From Bacillota bacterium (GTDB taxonomy: Bacteria; Bacillota; Negativicutes; Sporomusales; Sporomusaceae), in NCBI GenBank assembly GCA_017889705.1, contig JAGGAB010000020.1, positions 62,001 through 126,000 on the forward strand: DNA of 64,000 nucleotides, in the 5' to 3' direction. The notes below the pieces were generated by a model. It saw only the letters and a list, made by a program, of their open reading frames with translations. It searched no databases and was not told the DNA's origin. Shown here one piece after another: positions 9,040 through 17,861 of this stretch (position 1 is its first letter; each line of letters starts with the position of its first letter). A program made the translations under genes and the position numbers.

Positions 9040-9077
9040 AATGCCCTACAGTTCGAAAATCAGAACCGTAGGGCATT
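9040..9077 (+). terminator. Terminator hairpin of the reductase/FmdB unit
   Basis: AATGCCCTAC (9040-9049) pairs with GTAGGGCATT (9068-9077), with an inner GTTC/GAAC stem. The same outer stem recurs in the terminator at 42700-42732. Confidence 0.65.
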
Positions 9078-9107
9078 TAGCATATGAGATTAGCGAGGTG
9101 GAGTAAG

Positions 9108-9452
9108 ATGAAAGGTAAGTCAAAACCTAATAAACCAGTTGAGTCATCTGATCTGGTAACTGTGCGGCGAACCTGGAACAGTTGGGAAACTGCCCAGGTT
9201 TATGTCGGTGATGTGTCCAATCCCCTCTGGGACATTGTTAGCGGTGGAGTAAAGGAGTCTGCTCCTGATGCGTTAATTTATGGGTATATATGGTGTGATA
9301 CCATTGTCTCCGGCAGTATTGCCCATTCGTGTTTACATGGTACTGCTCCCCACAGCATCAAGATCTGTATTCTGCGAAAAGACAACCCGCCACGCATTTT
9401 CAACCATTTCTTAGCGCTGGTGGGACCCAAACCGGCTTCATGGCAGCGCTAA
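9108..9452 (+). CDS. Hypothetical protein (114 aa)
   Basis: Not recognised. Start ATG 9108 follows GAGGTGGAG (9095-9103); an ATG at 9084 lacks one. Soluble protein without a signal peptide, basic N-terminus (KGKSKPNKP), then a Trp-rich central part (RRTWNSWETAQVYVGD, PLWDIVSGG) and a Cys/His-containing stretch (CDTIVSGSIAHSCLHGTAPH). It sits between a terminator and the convergent CPBP protease gene, so it has its own promoter or depends on read-through. Confidence 0.55.
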   Translation: MKGKSKPNKPVESSDLVTVRRTWNSWETAQVYVGDVSNPLWDIVSGGVKESAPDALIYGYIWCDTIVSGSIAHSCLHGTAPHSIKICILRKDNPPRIFNHFLALVGPKPASWQR

Positions 9453-9484
9453 TGGAGTGTTTTGCTGGAAAGTCCTTTTGCCGG

Positions 9485-10369
9485 TTAGCTGCCTGAGAGG
9501 ACCGGATAAGTAAAGAGCAAAATGTGAAGTAAATTTAAACAAAAATGAGCAATAATAGCGGCTTCAATATGGCCGGTTTTTTGATAAATCCAGCCATAGC
9601 CAAACCCGGCTAGTGTTCCCCAGGCGCTATAGGCAATTCCGCCTGCATAATGAGCAAAGCCAAACAAGAGAGAAGCAAGTGTTAACGAGGCCCAAGTCCC
9701 CCAAGAATATCTCGCAAATGCCAAGCTAAGCTTTTTTTGAACAAAGCCCCGGAAAAAGGCTTCTTCTGCCACGCTCACAATAAGCAGGTTATTTATCAGC
9801 CAAAGTGGTAGAATTTCCGGCAGCTTGGGCTCAACATTGATTTTGCCTGACAGCCAGGCAGAAAAGAGCAGTAGTACAGCAAATATCAGGGAAAAAGGCA
9901 GGGTTTGTTTCAGTATTGCCAGCCAATCTTTTTTTGTAGTTATCAAGCGGTGGGATATGCCGAGAATAAATAGGCCTACAAACGCTTTGTCAAAATTAAG
10001 ATATAAGGTAAAAGGAACGGCATTTTTACTGATAACTGCGCCTGAAAGCACTTTAAGATTGTGGAAATAAGGGATAGCATGTGCGCCGAGTCCGAACGAC
10101 AAAAGCAGAATTATGGCAACGGCAAGGAAGCGGCCAGGCAAAGGCGCTTCTTTTTTTTGCGCGTAATATAAGGCCGCGGCAAGCAGTGCCAATGGCAATA
10201 GAGCAGGAAAATCAAGTTGCCGGCTCAGTAGTGCCAAGCCACAGGCGATCCCGGCAAATACAACCCAGAGCGGAACTTGCCGGAGTCTATAAACAGGTGG
10301 CGACCATAAACACATAATCGAAAAAAATAAAAAGCTGTAACTTAGCGTGATAAACCATGAAAGTTGCAT
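9485..10369 (-). CDS. CPBP-family intramembrane glutamic endopeptidase (Abi/Rce1-like)
   Basis: 294 aa with about eight membrane helices. The family motifs are in the C-terminal half: EEAFFRGFVQKKL (EExxxR, catalytic glutamates), FGFAHYAGG and the late HFCLNLLHI histidine. Such proteases cleave substrates within the membrane; in bacteria they are linked to bacteriocin self-immunity, prenyl-protein processing or stress signalling. No bacteriocin gene is near. Single gene, minus strand. Confidence 0.88.
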   Translation of the reverse strand: MQLSWFITLSYSFLFFSIMCLWSPPVYRLRQVPLWVVFAGIACGLALLSRQLDFPALLPLALLAAALYYAQKKEAPLPGRFLAVAIILLLSFGLGAHAIPYFHNLKVLSGAVISKNAVPFTLYLNFDKAFVGLFILGISHRLITTKKDWLAILKQTLPFSLIFAVLLLFSAWLSGKINVEPKLPEILPLWLINNLLIVSVAEEAFFRGFVQKKLSLAFARYSWGTWASLTLASLLFGFAHYAGGIAYSAWGTLAGFGYGWIYQKTGHIEAAIIAHFCLNLLHILLFTYPVLSGS

Positions 10370-10595
10370 AGTATTCTCCCGTCATATTAGTCTTAAAGGA
10401 CATTGCGTAACCATAACATAGTTTTAATGTTGACTTTTCTATTATTCGAGTAATTAGGTTAGGACTTTTTTGTAAAATGAAATACAATAATTGCTAAAGT
10501 ATAGAAGTTTAAAAGGTTTATGTTCACACTTGTAGAAAAAAATAATAGCTCATTTAACTATTTTACAATAAATTCAAAAGTTTGAGGAGTTTTAG

Positions 10596-12311
10596 ATGCC
10601 AAGAGTAGAAGTCTTTTTGCCGATAGATAATATAATTTTATATTTAGTTATTGCTGCTGTTTTTGAGGCACTAGCCGTATACCTCTTCCAGTTCCGACGA
10701 ATACCAGGGGCATTGCTGCTGGTTTATTGCCAAATAGCGAAAGGCTTTTGGGTACTGGCCAAACCCTTTGTCAGTTTACAGCCAGATCTGCCGGGAAAAC
10801 TGTTTTGGGTTAATTTTAACGAATGGACGCCCATTCTGCTTACCTATTTCTGGTTTGAATTTATTTTGCAGGTCAGCCAGCAAAAAAACAGGCTGATAAC
10901 GGTTATTCAGGTGTTGAGTCGGGCAACAGTGGTAAGCTTGCTGCTCATTATTAGTTTTGACAGTATGCTTGGCTGGTACTGGGGGCCAATGACCTTTGAC
11001 GGTCAGGTTTTATCGATTGTTGCCGGGCCGGCAGCCAAGGTAAACGCCATTTTTTGTTATGCCCTGAATTTGTTATCATTGGGGCTGTCGGTGCGCTGGG
11101 TATATTGCAGTAATGGCTTGCGGCGTCAACAGGCTGTGGCAGTGTCTGTAACTCCGGTATTCAACTTAATCGGTATTATATTAGGGTATACCTTTGAGCT
11201 TCAGGCCGTACCGCCACAGGTGCCTGGCCTACTATTATCCGCAATTTATGTAACAGGGGTTTTTTACTGGTGGCGGATTTACAGTATTCTGCCGTTGGCT
11301 CAGGAGGCTGTCACCCGTAACATGAATGACGGTCTGTTGGTTGTTGATAAAAAAAGCTATATTGTTGACCTGAATCCGGCAGCAAGTACAATCCTTGCCG
11401 GGATTGCGGTAACAATAGGCGACAAATTTTCCGCAATCATTGCCGCCTGGCCGGAATTGGCGGCAATGGGCGATAAGCCAACTTTGGAAGTCAGCAGAAT
11501 TTTTAATGGCTTGCAGCGTTTCTATCTAATCAGCACACTCCAGTGTAAAACACCACAGGGTCATGTCATCGGACAAACTTTTATATTCAAAGATATTACT
11601 GAGCAAAAACGCGATCATGCCAAGCTGATGGATCAACAAAAAGCCCTGTCTATCATGGCTGAGCGCGAACGTCTGGGGCGGGAACTGCATGATGGACAGG
11701 GTCAGTTATGGAGTTATATTAATGTTCAGGTGGAAGCAGCTCGTTCGCTGTTAGACAAAAAAGATTTTGTTCAGGCTGATTTGCTGCTGGAAAAAGTGGC
11801 TGGCGTGACCCAGGATGTTCATGTTGATCTCCGGGAATCCATAACCGGCCTGCAGCTTTCTGCCACTAAGGAAGGGATATGGCAGACCTTGGATGAGTAT
11901 CTGCAATGGTTTAAGCAAAATCATGGGATAGATACCGAATTGCTGCTAAGTGAGGAAGTTGTCGCCGGGCTGCTACCGCCGACCACCGAGGTGCAGTTGC
12001 TGCGAATTATCCAGGAGGCCTTAACCAATATTCGAAAATATGCCAAAGCCCAAAAGGCCAGGGTTGCCATCCTGGTTAAGGATGACAATATTGTCGAGAT
12101 CCAGGTGGAAGATGACGGCTGCGGTTTCGATCTTACCGCCGTAGCGGCGAAAAAAGGCAGTTTTGGTTTGAAAATTATGCAGGAACGGGCAGCGGAAATC
12201 GGGGCGCAGTATCAGATCTGCTCCAAACCCGGAACCGGTACCAAAGTCATTGTGCAAGTGACGATAGCTGAAGAATCGGCGGCAGACACAAGAAAGGACA
12301 TATCGCTATGA
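10596..12311 (+). CDS. Sensor histidine kinase, 7TM N-terminus, PAS, HisKA_3 (NarX/DegS type)
   Basis: 571 aa. Seven hydrophobic segments fill residues ~10-225 (the 7TM module of bacterial histidine kinases), followed by a PAS-like domain (~235-345), the HisKA_3 dimerisation domain with phospho-acceptor His365 in GRELHDGQGQ, and an HATPase (~455-560) with EALTNIRKYA and DDGCGFD. It overlaps the next gene by 4 bp (ATGA), forming a two-component pair. Preceded by GAGGAG at good distance. The signal is unknown; the membrane sensor suggests a small or membrane-soluble ligand. The target may be the downstream autotransporter (see 13134). Confidence 0.92.
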   Translation: MPRVEVFLPIDNIILYLVIAAVFEALAVYLFQFRRIPGALLLVYCQIAKGFWVLAKPFVSLQPDLPGKLFWVNFNEWTPILLTYFWFEFILQVSQQKNRLITVIQVLSRATVVSLLLIISFDSMLGWYWGPMTFDGQVLSIVAGPAAKVNAIFCYALNLLSLGLSVRWVYCSNGLRRQQAVAVSVTPVFNLIGIILGYTFELQAVPPQVPGLLLSAIYVTGVFYWWRIYSILPLAQEAVTRNMNDGLLVVDKKSYIVDLNPAASTILAGIAVTIGDKFSAIIAAWPELAAMGDKPTLEVSRIFNGLQRFYLISTLQCKTPQGHVIGQTFIFKDITEQKRDHAKLMDQQKALSIMAERERLGRELHDGQGQLWSYINVQVEAARSLLDKKDFVQADLLLEKVAGVTQDVHVDLRESITGLQLSATKEGIWQTLDEYLQWFKQNHGIDTELLLSEEVVAGLLPPTTEVQLLRIIQEALTNIRKYAKAQKARVAILVKDDNIVEIQVEDDGCGFDLTAVAAKKGSFGLKIMQERAAEIGAQYQICSKPGTGTKVIVQVTIAEESAADTRKDISL

Positions 12312-12961
12312 GAGTACTGTTAGTAGATGATCACGCCTTGTTTATGGACGGAATGAAAAATCTGTTGACTGCCAATGATATTGAAGTTATAGGAACAGCC
12401 ACAAATAGCCGGGAAGCGCTGGACAAAACCCAGGAATTGGCGCCTGATGTTATTTTGATGGATGTGCAGATGCCGGATGGTGACGGAATTACGGCTACAC
12501 GCCTGATCAAAGCCGATTTTCCTGAAACCAAAATCGTGATGCTGACAGTTTCGCAAGATGACAGTCACTTATTTGAAGCCATCAAAGCCGGTGCTTCCGG
12601 CTATCTGCTCAAAGGGCTGCCGAAAAAGCAGTTCCTGGAATTATTGGCAGGGTTAAATGACGGTCAGTCGCCGCTTTCGCCGGGCTTGGCCGCCAAAGTG
12701 TTGGCAGAATTCGCCAAACTGCAGCAGGAACGTGACCTGGCACAACAGGTTGCCAATAAGACCGCTTTGTTAACTTCTCGGCAAATTGACATTCTTAAGC
12801 TGGTAGCCCAGGGGCTAACCTACAAAGAAATTGGCGATCAAATGAATGTCAGCGAAGCCACAGTAAAATATCATATGGGCGAAATTACTGCCAGGCTGCA
12901 GCTCGAAAATCGCTCGCAAGTGATTGCCTTTGCATCAGAAGTAGGTCTGACTGCGGACTGA
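12308..12961 (+). CDS. NarL/LuxR-family response regulator
   Basis: 217 aa: receiver domain with Asp7/Asp8, phospho-acceptor Asp52 (VILMDVQMPDGDG), the T/S switch (MLTVSQDD) and Lys (LLKGLPKKQ); then LuxR-type helix-turn-helix (~150-212) with LTSRQIDILKLVAQGLTYKEIGDQMNVSEATVKYH split across its two helices. Translationally coupled to the kinase through an ATGA overlap. It is followed by 375 bp of non-coding DNA carrying the repeated CTATACTTT motifs, plausible binding sites for this regulator. Confidence 0.93.
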   Translation: MRVLLVDDHALFMDGMKNLLTANDIEVIGTATNSREALDKTQELAPDVILMDVQMPDGDGITATRLIKADFPETKIVMLTVSQDDSHLFEAIKAGASGYLLKGLPKKQFLELLAGLNDGQSPLSPGLAAKVLAEFAKLQQERDLAQQVANKTALLTSRQIDILKLVAQGLTYKEIGDQMNVSEATVKYHMGEITARLQLENRSQVIAFASEVGLTAD

Positions 12962-13096
12962 CCAACAGTGAAACAGCCAGCAAATGTCTAACGTACGGGT
13001 TTCTATGACCACGCCAACAGCAATTGACAGATTAGCTGCCACTTGCAGCAGTAACTTCCAATAGCAGGGATAAGAAAACTATATAAGTATCGATTG

Positions 13097-13129
13097 AAAA
13101 AAGTATAGGAAAACTATACTTTTTTTTTG
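13097..13129 (+). terminator. AT-rich hairpin with T-run after the two-component operon
   Basis: AAAAAAGTATAG (13097-13108), loop GAAAA, then CTATACTTTTTT (13114-13125) with the T-run continuing to 13128. It can act as an intrinsic terminator, but the stem is AT-rich and its arm CTATACTTT is also the core of the promoter motif at 13134 and 23214, so it may be an operator instead. Confidence 0.5.
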
Positions 13130-13133
13130 TTAG

Positions 13134-13190
13134 AAACTATACTTTCGTCTAGTGTGCTTTGGTAAGGATTCTGTTACGCTTTTAAGCAAA
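13134..13190 (+). promoter_or_regulatory. Promoter/operator module shared with the MFS gene at 23214
   Basis: Starts AAACTATACTTT, then TAGTGTG at offset 17 and TTCTG-n-TACG at offset 36-45. It aligns without a gap to 23214-23270. The direct half-sites CTATACTTT and CTAGTGTG, 12 bp apart, followed about 18 bp later by TACGCT, look like an activator box in front of a weak -10. The module lies about 150 bp before the autotransporter start. Confidence 0.5.
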
Positions 13191-13210
13191 GGATTGCATG
13201 TAATAAAAAA

Positions 13211-13304
13211 GTTGGTGAAATATTGAAATTGATGGAAGTCTGTTTTGCGGCGATTCCCTGTATCTGTCCATGCTAACGGTCAGATTAAAGCAGGAACAGC
13301 GGTA
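13211..13304 (+). pseudogene. Remnant of a duplicate of the small receiver-like gene (15408)
   Basis: The stretch aligns with the beginning of the gene at 15408 at DNA level (GTTGGTGAAATATTGAAATT against GCTGGTGAAACTTTGAAACA). After a one-base deletion near 13240 the frame reads FCGDSLYLSMLTVRLKQEQR, against FCGNSLYLCGLAASLQQKEQ in the intact gene, and then stops. The rest of the gene is missing. It lies directly in front of the autotransporter ATG, so the leader of that gene is made from a decayed paralogue. Confidence 0.6.
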
Positions 13305-13336
13305 AGAAGATGCTATAGAAAGAAGGTTGAATCATT

Positions 13337-15367
13337 ATGGCAAGACTCTTGCGGCGTTTCCGGCGGCGAACGACTGAAACGCTTTTGGCGGCGATGCTTG
13401 GGGCAACTGTATTGGCAGTAACGCCCTCAACTGCCCATGCTGATCTGGGGGCACAAGAATTTTACGACGGTGTTTCGCATATCATATCGGACAACATTAC
13501 CACAGGCAGCAACTACGCCTTACAGGTTTACAACCCCGGCACAAGCGCGTCCATGAACGGTTTTACGATAAGGAGTAGTGGCCCTGTCAGTGTAGGGGTG
13601 AATGGGTGGGGCGCCCTGCAACTCACTGACGTTATTATCTCTCACTCAGGCGATTATGCGCTTGTCAGTGATTTATCGGGCAGTGCCACGATGGAGGGTG
13701 GCAGTATTACCACCACCCGCGTGAATGCTACCAACGGAGTTTATCCGTCGGCCTGCGCTGTGCTCGCACAAAGAGGCGGCACAATAGAGCTGCGAGATGT
13801 AACTATCCAAGCTGCAGGAACTGCTCTCTACGCCGATTCATATGACCAACCCACTTCCGGTCCCACAATTACCGCCAGCGTCAATGGTCAGAACATCAGT
13901 GGCGGCACCGCGTTGCTGAACGCAGTGGGGAGCGGTAAGATCAACCTTACCGCCAGCAGTGGTAGCCGGCTTTATGGCATCGTGACTATATCAAACCCCG
14001 CCACCGCTGTTGCCAACCTTACTTTGAACAGCGGCGCGACCTGGACAAATCCAGGCAATTCCATCCTTAGCAACCTCACTTTGAACAATGGCATAGTCAC
14101 CTTCGCCGCGCCGTCTGCCGGCAGCTACAAAACCATCACCATCAACGGCAACCTGACCGGCAGCGGCGGCGTATTCAATCTGAACGCCAACCTTGGCGCC
14201 GGGCTGGCCGACCTTATCACCATCAACGGAAATACGAGCGGCGTCTATCAACTGAGCATCAATAACCAAGGCACCGCCGCAGCAGCGCGTAGTGCGGTAA
14301 AAGTCGTGCAATTAAACCCAGGCGCGACCAATACTGCCAGTTTTAGTGGCAGCGATATCGGCGCCTACCGCTACGGCGTAGCCCAAGGCTCGACCCTTGG
14401 CGGTTATAGTGGCGTTAACAGTGCCGCCGATTATTACCTGTATAATGCCGGCAAGCCATCCAACGTTTCGCAAAGCGCAGTCGCCAGCAGCGCCGGCAGC
14501 GTAATCGCTTGGTACGGCGAAATGAATGAAATCCGCAAGCGGATGGGTGAATTGCGCCTGGGCCGACAGTCAAGCGACGACTTTTGGAGCCGGACCTATG
14601 CGACTAAGTTTAACGTCAAACCGGCCGGTGCCGAATCATACACTCAGATTACACACGGCATCGAACTGGGTAAAGATAATCCGCAAGCGTTTATCGGCGG
14701 CAAAAAAATCACCGGCTTTCTCGTCGGCTACGGCAAAGGTGACAGCAGCTTAACCAGCGGCGGCAGCGACACCACTGATAGCACCTATCTAGGCGCGTAT
14801 AGCAGCTGGGTGCGTGACGACGGCAGCTATTTTGACCTGATCGGCAAGTACAACTGGTTTAACCACAAATATGCCGCACCGGTTCTCGGCGGCGGCAGTG
14901 ACAGCGGCAGCTATCGCAACCAGGGTCTTGGATTGTCGGCGGAAATCGGCAAGCACATTGCACGCGAGGACGGCTTCTTCATTGAACCGGCGCTTGAACT
15001 GTCGACGCTGTGGTCAAGCAGCGCGTCTTATACCAGCGCAAATGGCCTTGCCGTTACCGTGCCGTCAGCCCATTCCCTTCAACTGCGTCTTGGCTGCACT
15101 GTCGGAAAAACCTGGCAGGGAAAGAGCGGCGCAGCCCGCCAACTCTACGGCAAATTATCCTGGGTCAATGAATATGCTGGCAACAGCAGTGTGCGTGTCG
15201 ATACAGCCTCGTTCGATGCCAGTCTGAAAGGGCACCAATGGGTAGCCGGTGTCGGTTTCGTGGAAGACAGCAAAAATCATCAGCTGTACCTTGATGCGGA
15301 AAAATCCTGGGGCAACTCTATCAGCAAAGTCTGGGGCGTCAATGCTGGCTATCGCTGGAAGTTGTAA
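13337..15367 (+). CDS. Type V autotransporter with pertactin-like passenger and beta-barrel
   Basis: 676 aa. Basic signal peptide with predicted cleavage after Ala35 (STAHA). Residues ~36-380 form a repetitive Gly/Ser/Thr/Asn-rich beta-helix passenger of the pertactin type (repeats such as NLTLNSGATW, NLTLNNGIVTF). A linker helix (~395-420, AWYGEMNEIRKRMGELR) precedes the autotransporter beta-barrel (~425-676) with alternating aromatic strands, ending YRWKL. The protein needs an outer membrane, so the host is a diderm. G+C and codon use look higher than the neighbours in the passenger region. ATG follows AAGAAGG. Passenger function unknown, probably adhesion. Confidence 0.9.
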   Translation: MARLLRRFRRRTTETLLAAMLGATVLAVTPSTAHADLGAQEFYDGVSHIISDNITTGSNYALQVYNPGTSASMNGFTIRSSGPVSVGVNGWGALQLTDVIISHSGDYALVSDLSGSATMEGGSITTTRVNATNGVYPSACAVLAQRGGTIELRDVTIQAAGTALYADSYDQPTSGPTITASVNGQNISGGTALLNAVGSGKINLTASSGSRLYGIVTISNPATAVANLTLNSGATWTNPGNSILSNLTLNNGIVTFAAPSAGSYKTITINGNLTGSGGVFNLNANLGAGLADLITINGNTSGVYQLSINNQGTAAAARSAVKVVQLNPGATNTASFSGSDIGAYRYGVAQGSTLGGYSGVNSAADYYLYNAGKPSNVSQSAVASSAGSVIAWYGEMNEIRKRMGELRLGRQSSDDFWSRTYATKFNVKPAGAESYTQITHGIELGKDNPQAFIGGKKITGFLVGYGKGDSSLTSGGSDTTDSTYLGAYSSWVRDDGSYFDLIGKYNWFNHKYAAPVLGGGSDSGSYRNQGLGLSAEIGKHIAREDGFFIEPALELSTLWSSSASYTSANGLAVTVPSAHSLQLRLGCTVGKTWQGKSGAARQLYGKLSWVNEYAGNSSVRVDTASFDASLKGHQWVAGVGFVEDSKNHQLYLDAEKSWGNSISKVWGVNAGYRWKL

Positions 15368-15407
15368 TGGTAAATGGTTGCTTTGCATTGAGGAAGCTGG
15401 TGAAACT

Positions 15408-15752
15408 TTGAAACAGGTGGAAGTAGTGTTCTGCGGCAATTCGTTATATCTCTGCGGTTTGGCTGCAAGCCTGCAGCAAAAAGAACAATTTCGTATCTGC
15501 TGGATGGAGTATGAACCGATGAATGCTCTTCCTGAGCTAAAAATGCTTTGTCCTGATGTGTTGGTGATGGAAGCAGCCAACTACAATGCGAAAATGGCCA
15601 GTAGTTTGCGTAAAAAAAGTGATCCGGTAATTATCGTAGTGTATCCTGAAACCGATTCGCTGGAAGTGTTTTGGGAGAACCGGCGTTATACAACGGCAAT
15701 TGATAGTTTGATAAGCGTAATTACAGATGTCACTGCCGGTAACCAAGCGTAA
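15408..15752 (+). CDS. Small receiver-like protein (114 aa), paralogue of remnant at 13211
   Basis: Start taken as TTG 15408, after GAGGAAG (15390-15396); a GTG at 15417 is possible. The product has the strand/helix rhythm of a response-regulator receiver: VEVVFCG, an LAASLQQ helix, PDVLVMEAAN, PVIIVVYP. The phospho-acceptor position is Glu in VLVME and no DNA-binding domain follows, so it would be a degenerate, non-phosphorylated receiver. Encoded 40 bp after the autotransporter and probably co-transcribed. Function unknown; a regulator of the autotransporter is only a guess. Confidence 0.6.
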   Translation: MKQVEVVFCGNSLYLCGLAASLQQKEQFRICWMEYEPMNALPELKMLCPDVLVMEAANYNAKMASSLRKKSDPVIIVVYPETDSLEVFWENRRYTTAIDSLISVITDVTAGNQA

Positions 15753-15781
15753 ATAATAACTAAACAACGACAGGAAAAAGC

Positions 15782-15828
15782 AACAGCCTTGCATTACGCC
15801 AAAAGAATATGGCAGATGCAAGGCTGTT
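15782..15828. terminator. Bidirectional terminator
   Basis: AACAGCCTTGCAT (15782-15794) pairs perfectly with ATGCAAGGCTGTT (15816-15828). Lies between the convergent 114-aa gene and bioA. Confidence 0.8.
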
Positions 15829-15830
15829 TG

Positions 15831-17171
15831 TTATCCTAAAATCTCATTAATACATTCTCGGCATACTTGGATGATCGCAGGCATATCAGCACGCTTAATG
15901 GTCAGCGGCGGGTTAAAATAGAGAACATCGCCAAGCGGCCTGAGCACTACGCCTTTGGCTAACGTCTTTTTATAAATCTGATAACCGATACGTTTACCGG
16001 AGTCAAAAGGCTGCTTACTCGATTTGTCAGCAACCAGTTCGATGGCATTAATCAGGCCAATTGACCGGATTTCACCAACATGCGGGTGATCAGCCAGTGA
16101 GTCTAGTAGCAGTTGGTGGAAGTAAGGTGCATTTTCGTTGGCCTTTTCTAAGATTTGCTCTTCCTTTAAAATGGCCAGCACTTCATTAGCTGCCGAGCAG
16201 GCCAGTGGGTTGCCGCTGTAGGTGTGGCTGTGGAGAAAGGCTTTGCCTTCGCCGTAGTCGGCATAAAACGCGTCATAAATGGTTTGGGTGGTTACTGCCA
16301 GTGCCATCGGCAAATAGCCGCCAGTCAGGCCTTTGGACAGACAGATGATATCTGGTGAGATGCCGGCATGGTCACAGGCGAACAGCTTGCCTGTGCGGCC
16401 AAAGCCTGTGGCGATTTCATCGGCTATTAGGTGAACCTTGTATTTGTCGCAGGCTTCGCGGAGTTTTTTGAGATACAGCGGCGGATATATTCGCATCCCG
16501 GCCGCTCCTTGGACAAGCGGTTCGGCGATAAAGGCGCAGACTGTGTCAGCATGCTCGGCAAAAGCCGCTTCTGCATCGGCGAAACATTGCGCCTGGCAGC
16601 TGTCGCGATGTTGATTATAACGACAGCGGTAGCAGTCCGGTCCGTCAACCCGGATAATATCAAGCAGCATGGGTTTATAGATTTGGGAATACAAATCCAC
16701 GCCGCCGACAGAAAGGGCGCCAACAGTTTCGCCATGATACGCGTCACTTAAGGCCATAAACCGTGTTTTCTGCGGCTGGCCTGTCTGATAATGATACTGA
16801 AAACTCATTTTCATGGCAGCTTCAATAGCAGAAGAGCCGTTATCGGTGAATAAGAACTTGGTCAGACCTTTTGGCAGCAGGCGGGAAAGACTGTCACAGA
16901 GATTAATGGCCGGGGCGTGAGAGAAGTTTGCGAAGATGACATGTTCTAGTTTGTCAATTTGGTTTTTGACAGCATTGTTTATGCGGGGATTGCAATGACC
17001 GAGCAGATTGCACCACCAGGAACTCACTACGTCGGCATACTTTTTGCCGTCAACATCGTAAAGGTATAAGCCTTTTGCATGGTCGATTATAATAGGCGGC
17101 AACTCTTCATAGTCCTTCATCTGGGAACAGGGATGCCAGATATGCTGTAAATCTTTTTGTACTAAATCCAT
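15831..17171 (-). CDS. bioA: Adenosylmethionine-8-amino-7-oxononanoate aminotransferase BioA
   Basis: 446 aa class III PLP aminotransferase. It converts 7-keto-8-aminopelargonate to 7,8-diaminopelargonate in biotin synthesis. Recognisable segments: IWHPCSQMKDYEELPP at the N-terminus, SSWWCNLLGHCNPRI, DNGSSAIEAAMKMSFQYH, DAYHGETVGALSVGG, LIADEIATGFGRTG, and the PLP lysine in LSKGLTGGYLPMALA. Last gene of bioB-bioD-bioA, starting 3 bp after bioD ends. Full length. Confidence 0.96.
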   Translation of the reverse strand: MDLVQKDLQHIWHPCSQMKDYEELPPIIIDHAKGLYLYDVDGKKYADVVSSWWCNLLGHCNPRINNAVKNQIDKLEHVIFANFSHAPAINLCDSLSRLLPKGLTKFLFTDNGSSAIEAAMKMSFQYHYQTGQPQKTRFMALSDAYHGETVGALSVGGVDLYSQIYKPMLLDIIRVDGPDCYRCRYNQHRDSCQAQCFADAEAAFAEHADTVCAFIAEPLVQGAAGMRIYPPLYLKKLREACDKYKVHLIADEIATGFGRTGKLFACDHAGISPDIICLSKGLTGGYLPMALAVTTQTIYDAFYADYGEGKAFLHSHTYSGNPLACSAANEVLAILKEEQILEKANENAPYFHQLLLDSLADHPHVGEIRSIGLINAIELVADKSSKQPFDSGKRIGYQIYKKTLAKGVVLRPLGDVLYFNPPLTIKRADMPAIIQVCRECINEILG

Positions 17172-17174
17172 AGC

Positions 17175-17861
17175 TTAGACCTCCTTGAACAGCTGGCAAA
17201 GTGCAGATGTATCGATATCCAGACAGCTTGCGTGCTCAGGAACGCAGGCGATGACTGGCACTTTGGTTAAGCGTTCAATCATATTTCGGTTATCTATATG
17301 TAAAAAATGAGTATTATCATAGTTGTTAAGAATGAACCCTTTTACTGTAATCCCCAGGCTTGCGGCATAATGTGCGGTAAGAACTGCGTTGTTAATGGAG
17401 CCAAGTCCGGCTGAAGATACCACAAGCAAGTCAAGGCCGAGCAACTTGATAATGTCGGTTTGCATCAGGATGGTGTCATCCATGCGTAACGGACAGACAA
17501 GGCCGCCGCAGCCTTCTACTGTAAGAAAATCATATTGGTGCGAAAATTTATTGAAGTCAGCCTGGATAACGCGCGCCTCTATTGGCTGGTGCTCTAGCTG
17601 GGAGGCCAGATGCGGCGAAACCGCAGTTTTATATATGTAAGAGGTTAACTCTTGCGGTGCTAGCGGGATACCGGCAATATCGGCGACAAACTTGCAGTCG
17701 CCGGGAATGAGGTTGCCGGCAATCTCTTCTGCGCCGCTTAACGCCGGTTTATAGTAACCGGCGTTAAGGCCGCTGCTGCGGAGTTTTTTTACAAGTAGAC
17801 CGCTCACATAGGTTTTGCCAATATCAGTTCCTGTTCCGGTGATAAAGATCGCTTTACTCAT
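17175..17861 (-). CDS. bioD: ATP-dependent dethiobiotin synthetase BioD
   Basis: About 228 aa from the ATG at 17861, which follows GAGGCG; an upstream in-frame start would lie inside bioB without a better ribosome site. P-loop FITGTGTDIGKTYVS near the N-terminus, VEGCGGLVCPL, and VSSAGLGSINNAVLT are diagnostic. It closes the ureido ring of dethiobiotin from diaminopelargonate, CO2 and ATP. Overlaps the end of bioB by 8 bp, so translation is coupled. Confidence 0.95.
   Translation of the reverse strand: MSKAIFITGTGTDIGKTYVSGLLVKKLRSSGLNAGYYKPALSGAEEIAGNLIPGDCKFVADIAGIPLAPQELTSYIYKTAVSPHLASQLEHQPIEARVIQADFNKFSHQYDFLTVEGCGGLVCPLRMDDTILMQTDIIKLLGLDLLVVSSAGLGSINNAVLTAHYAASLGITVKGFILNNYDNTHFLHIDNRNMIERLTKVPVIACVPEHASCLDIDTSALCQLFKEV

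Noticed and set aside
13131-13330. Sigma-54 promoter before the autotransporter
   Set aside because: No GG-N10-GC pair with proper flanks (TGGCAC-N5-TTGC) was found.
13991-14311. Antisense open frame inside the autotransporter
   Set aside because: Low-complexity shadow of the repetitive GC-rich passenger; no ribosome site.
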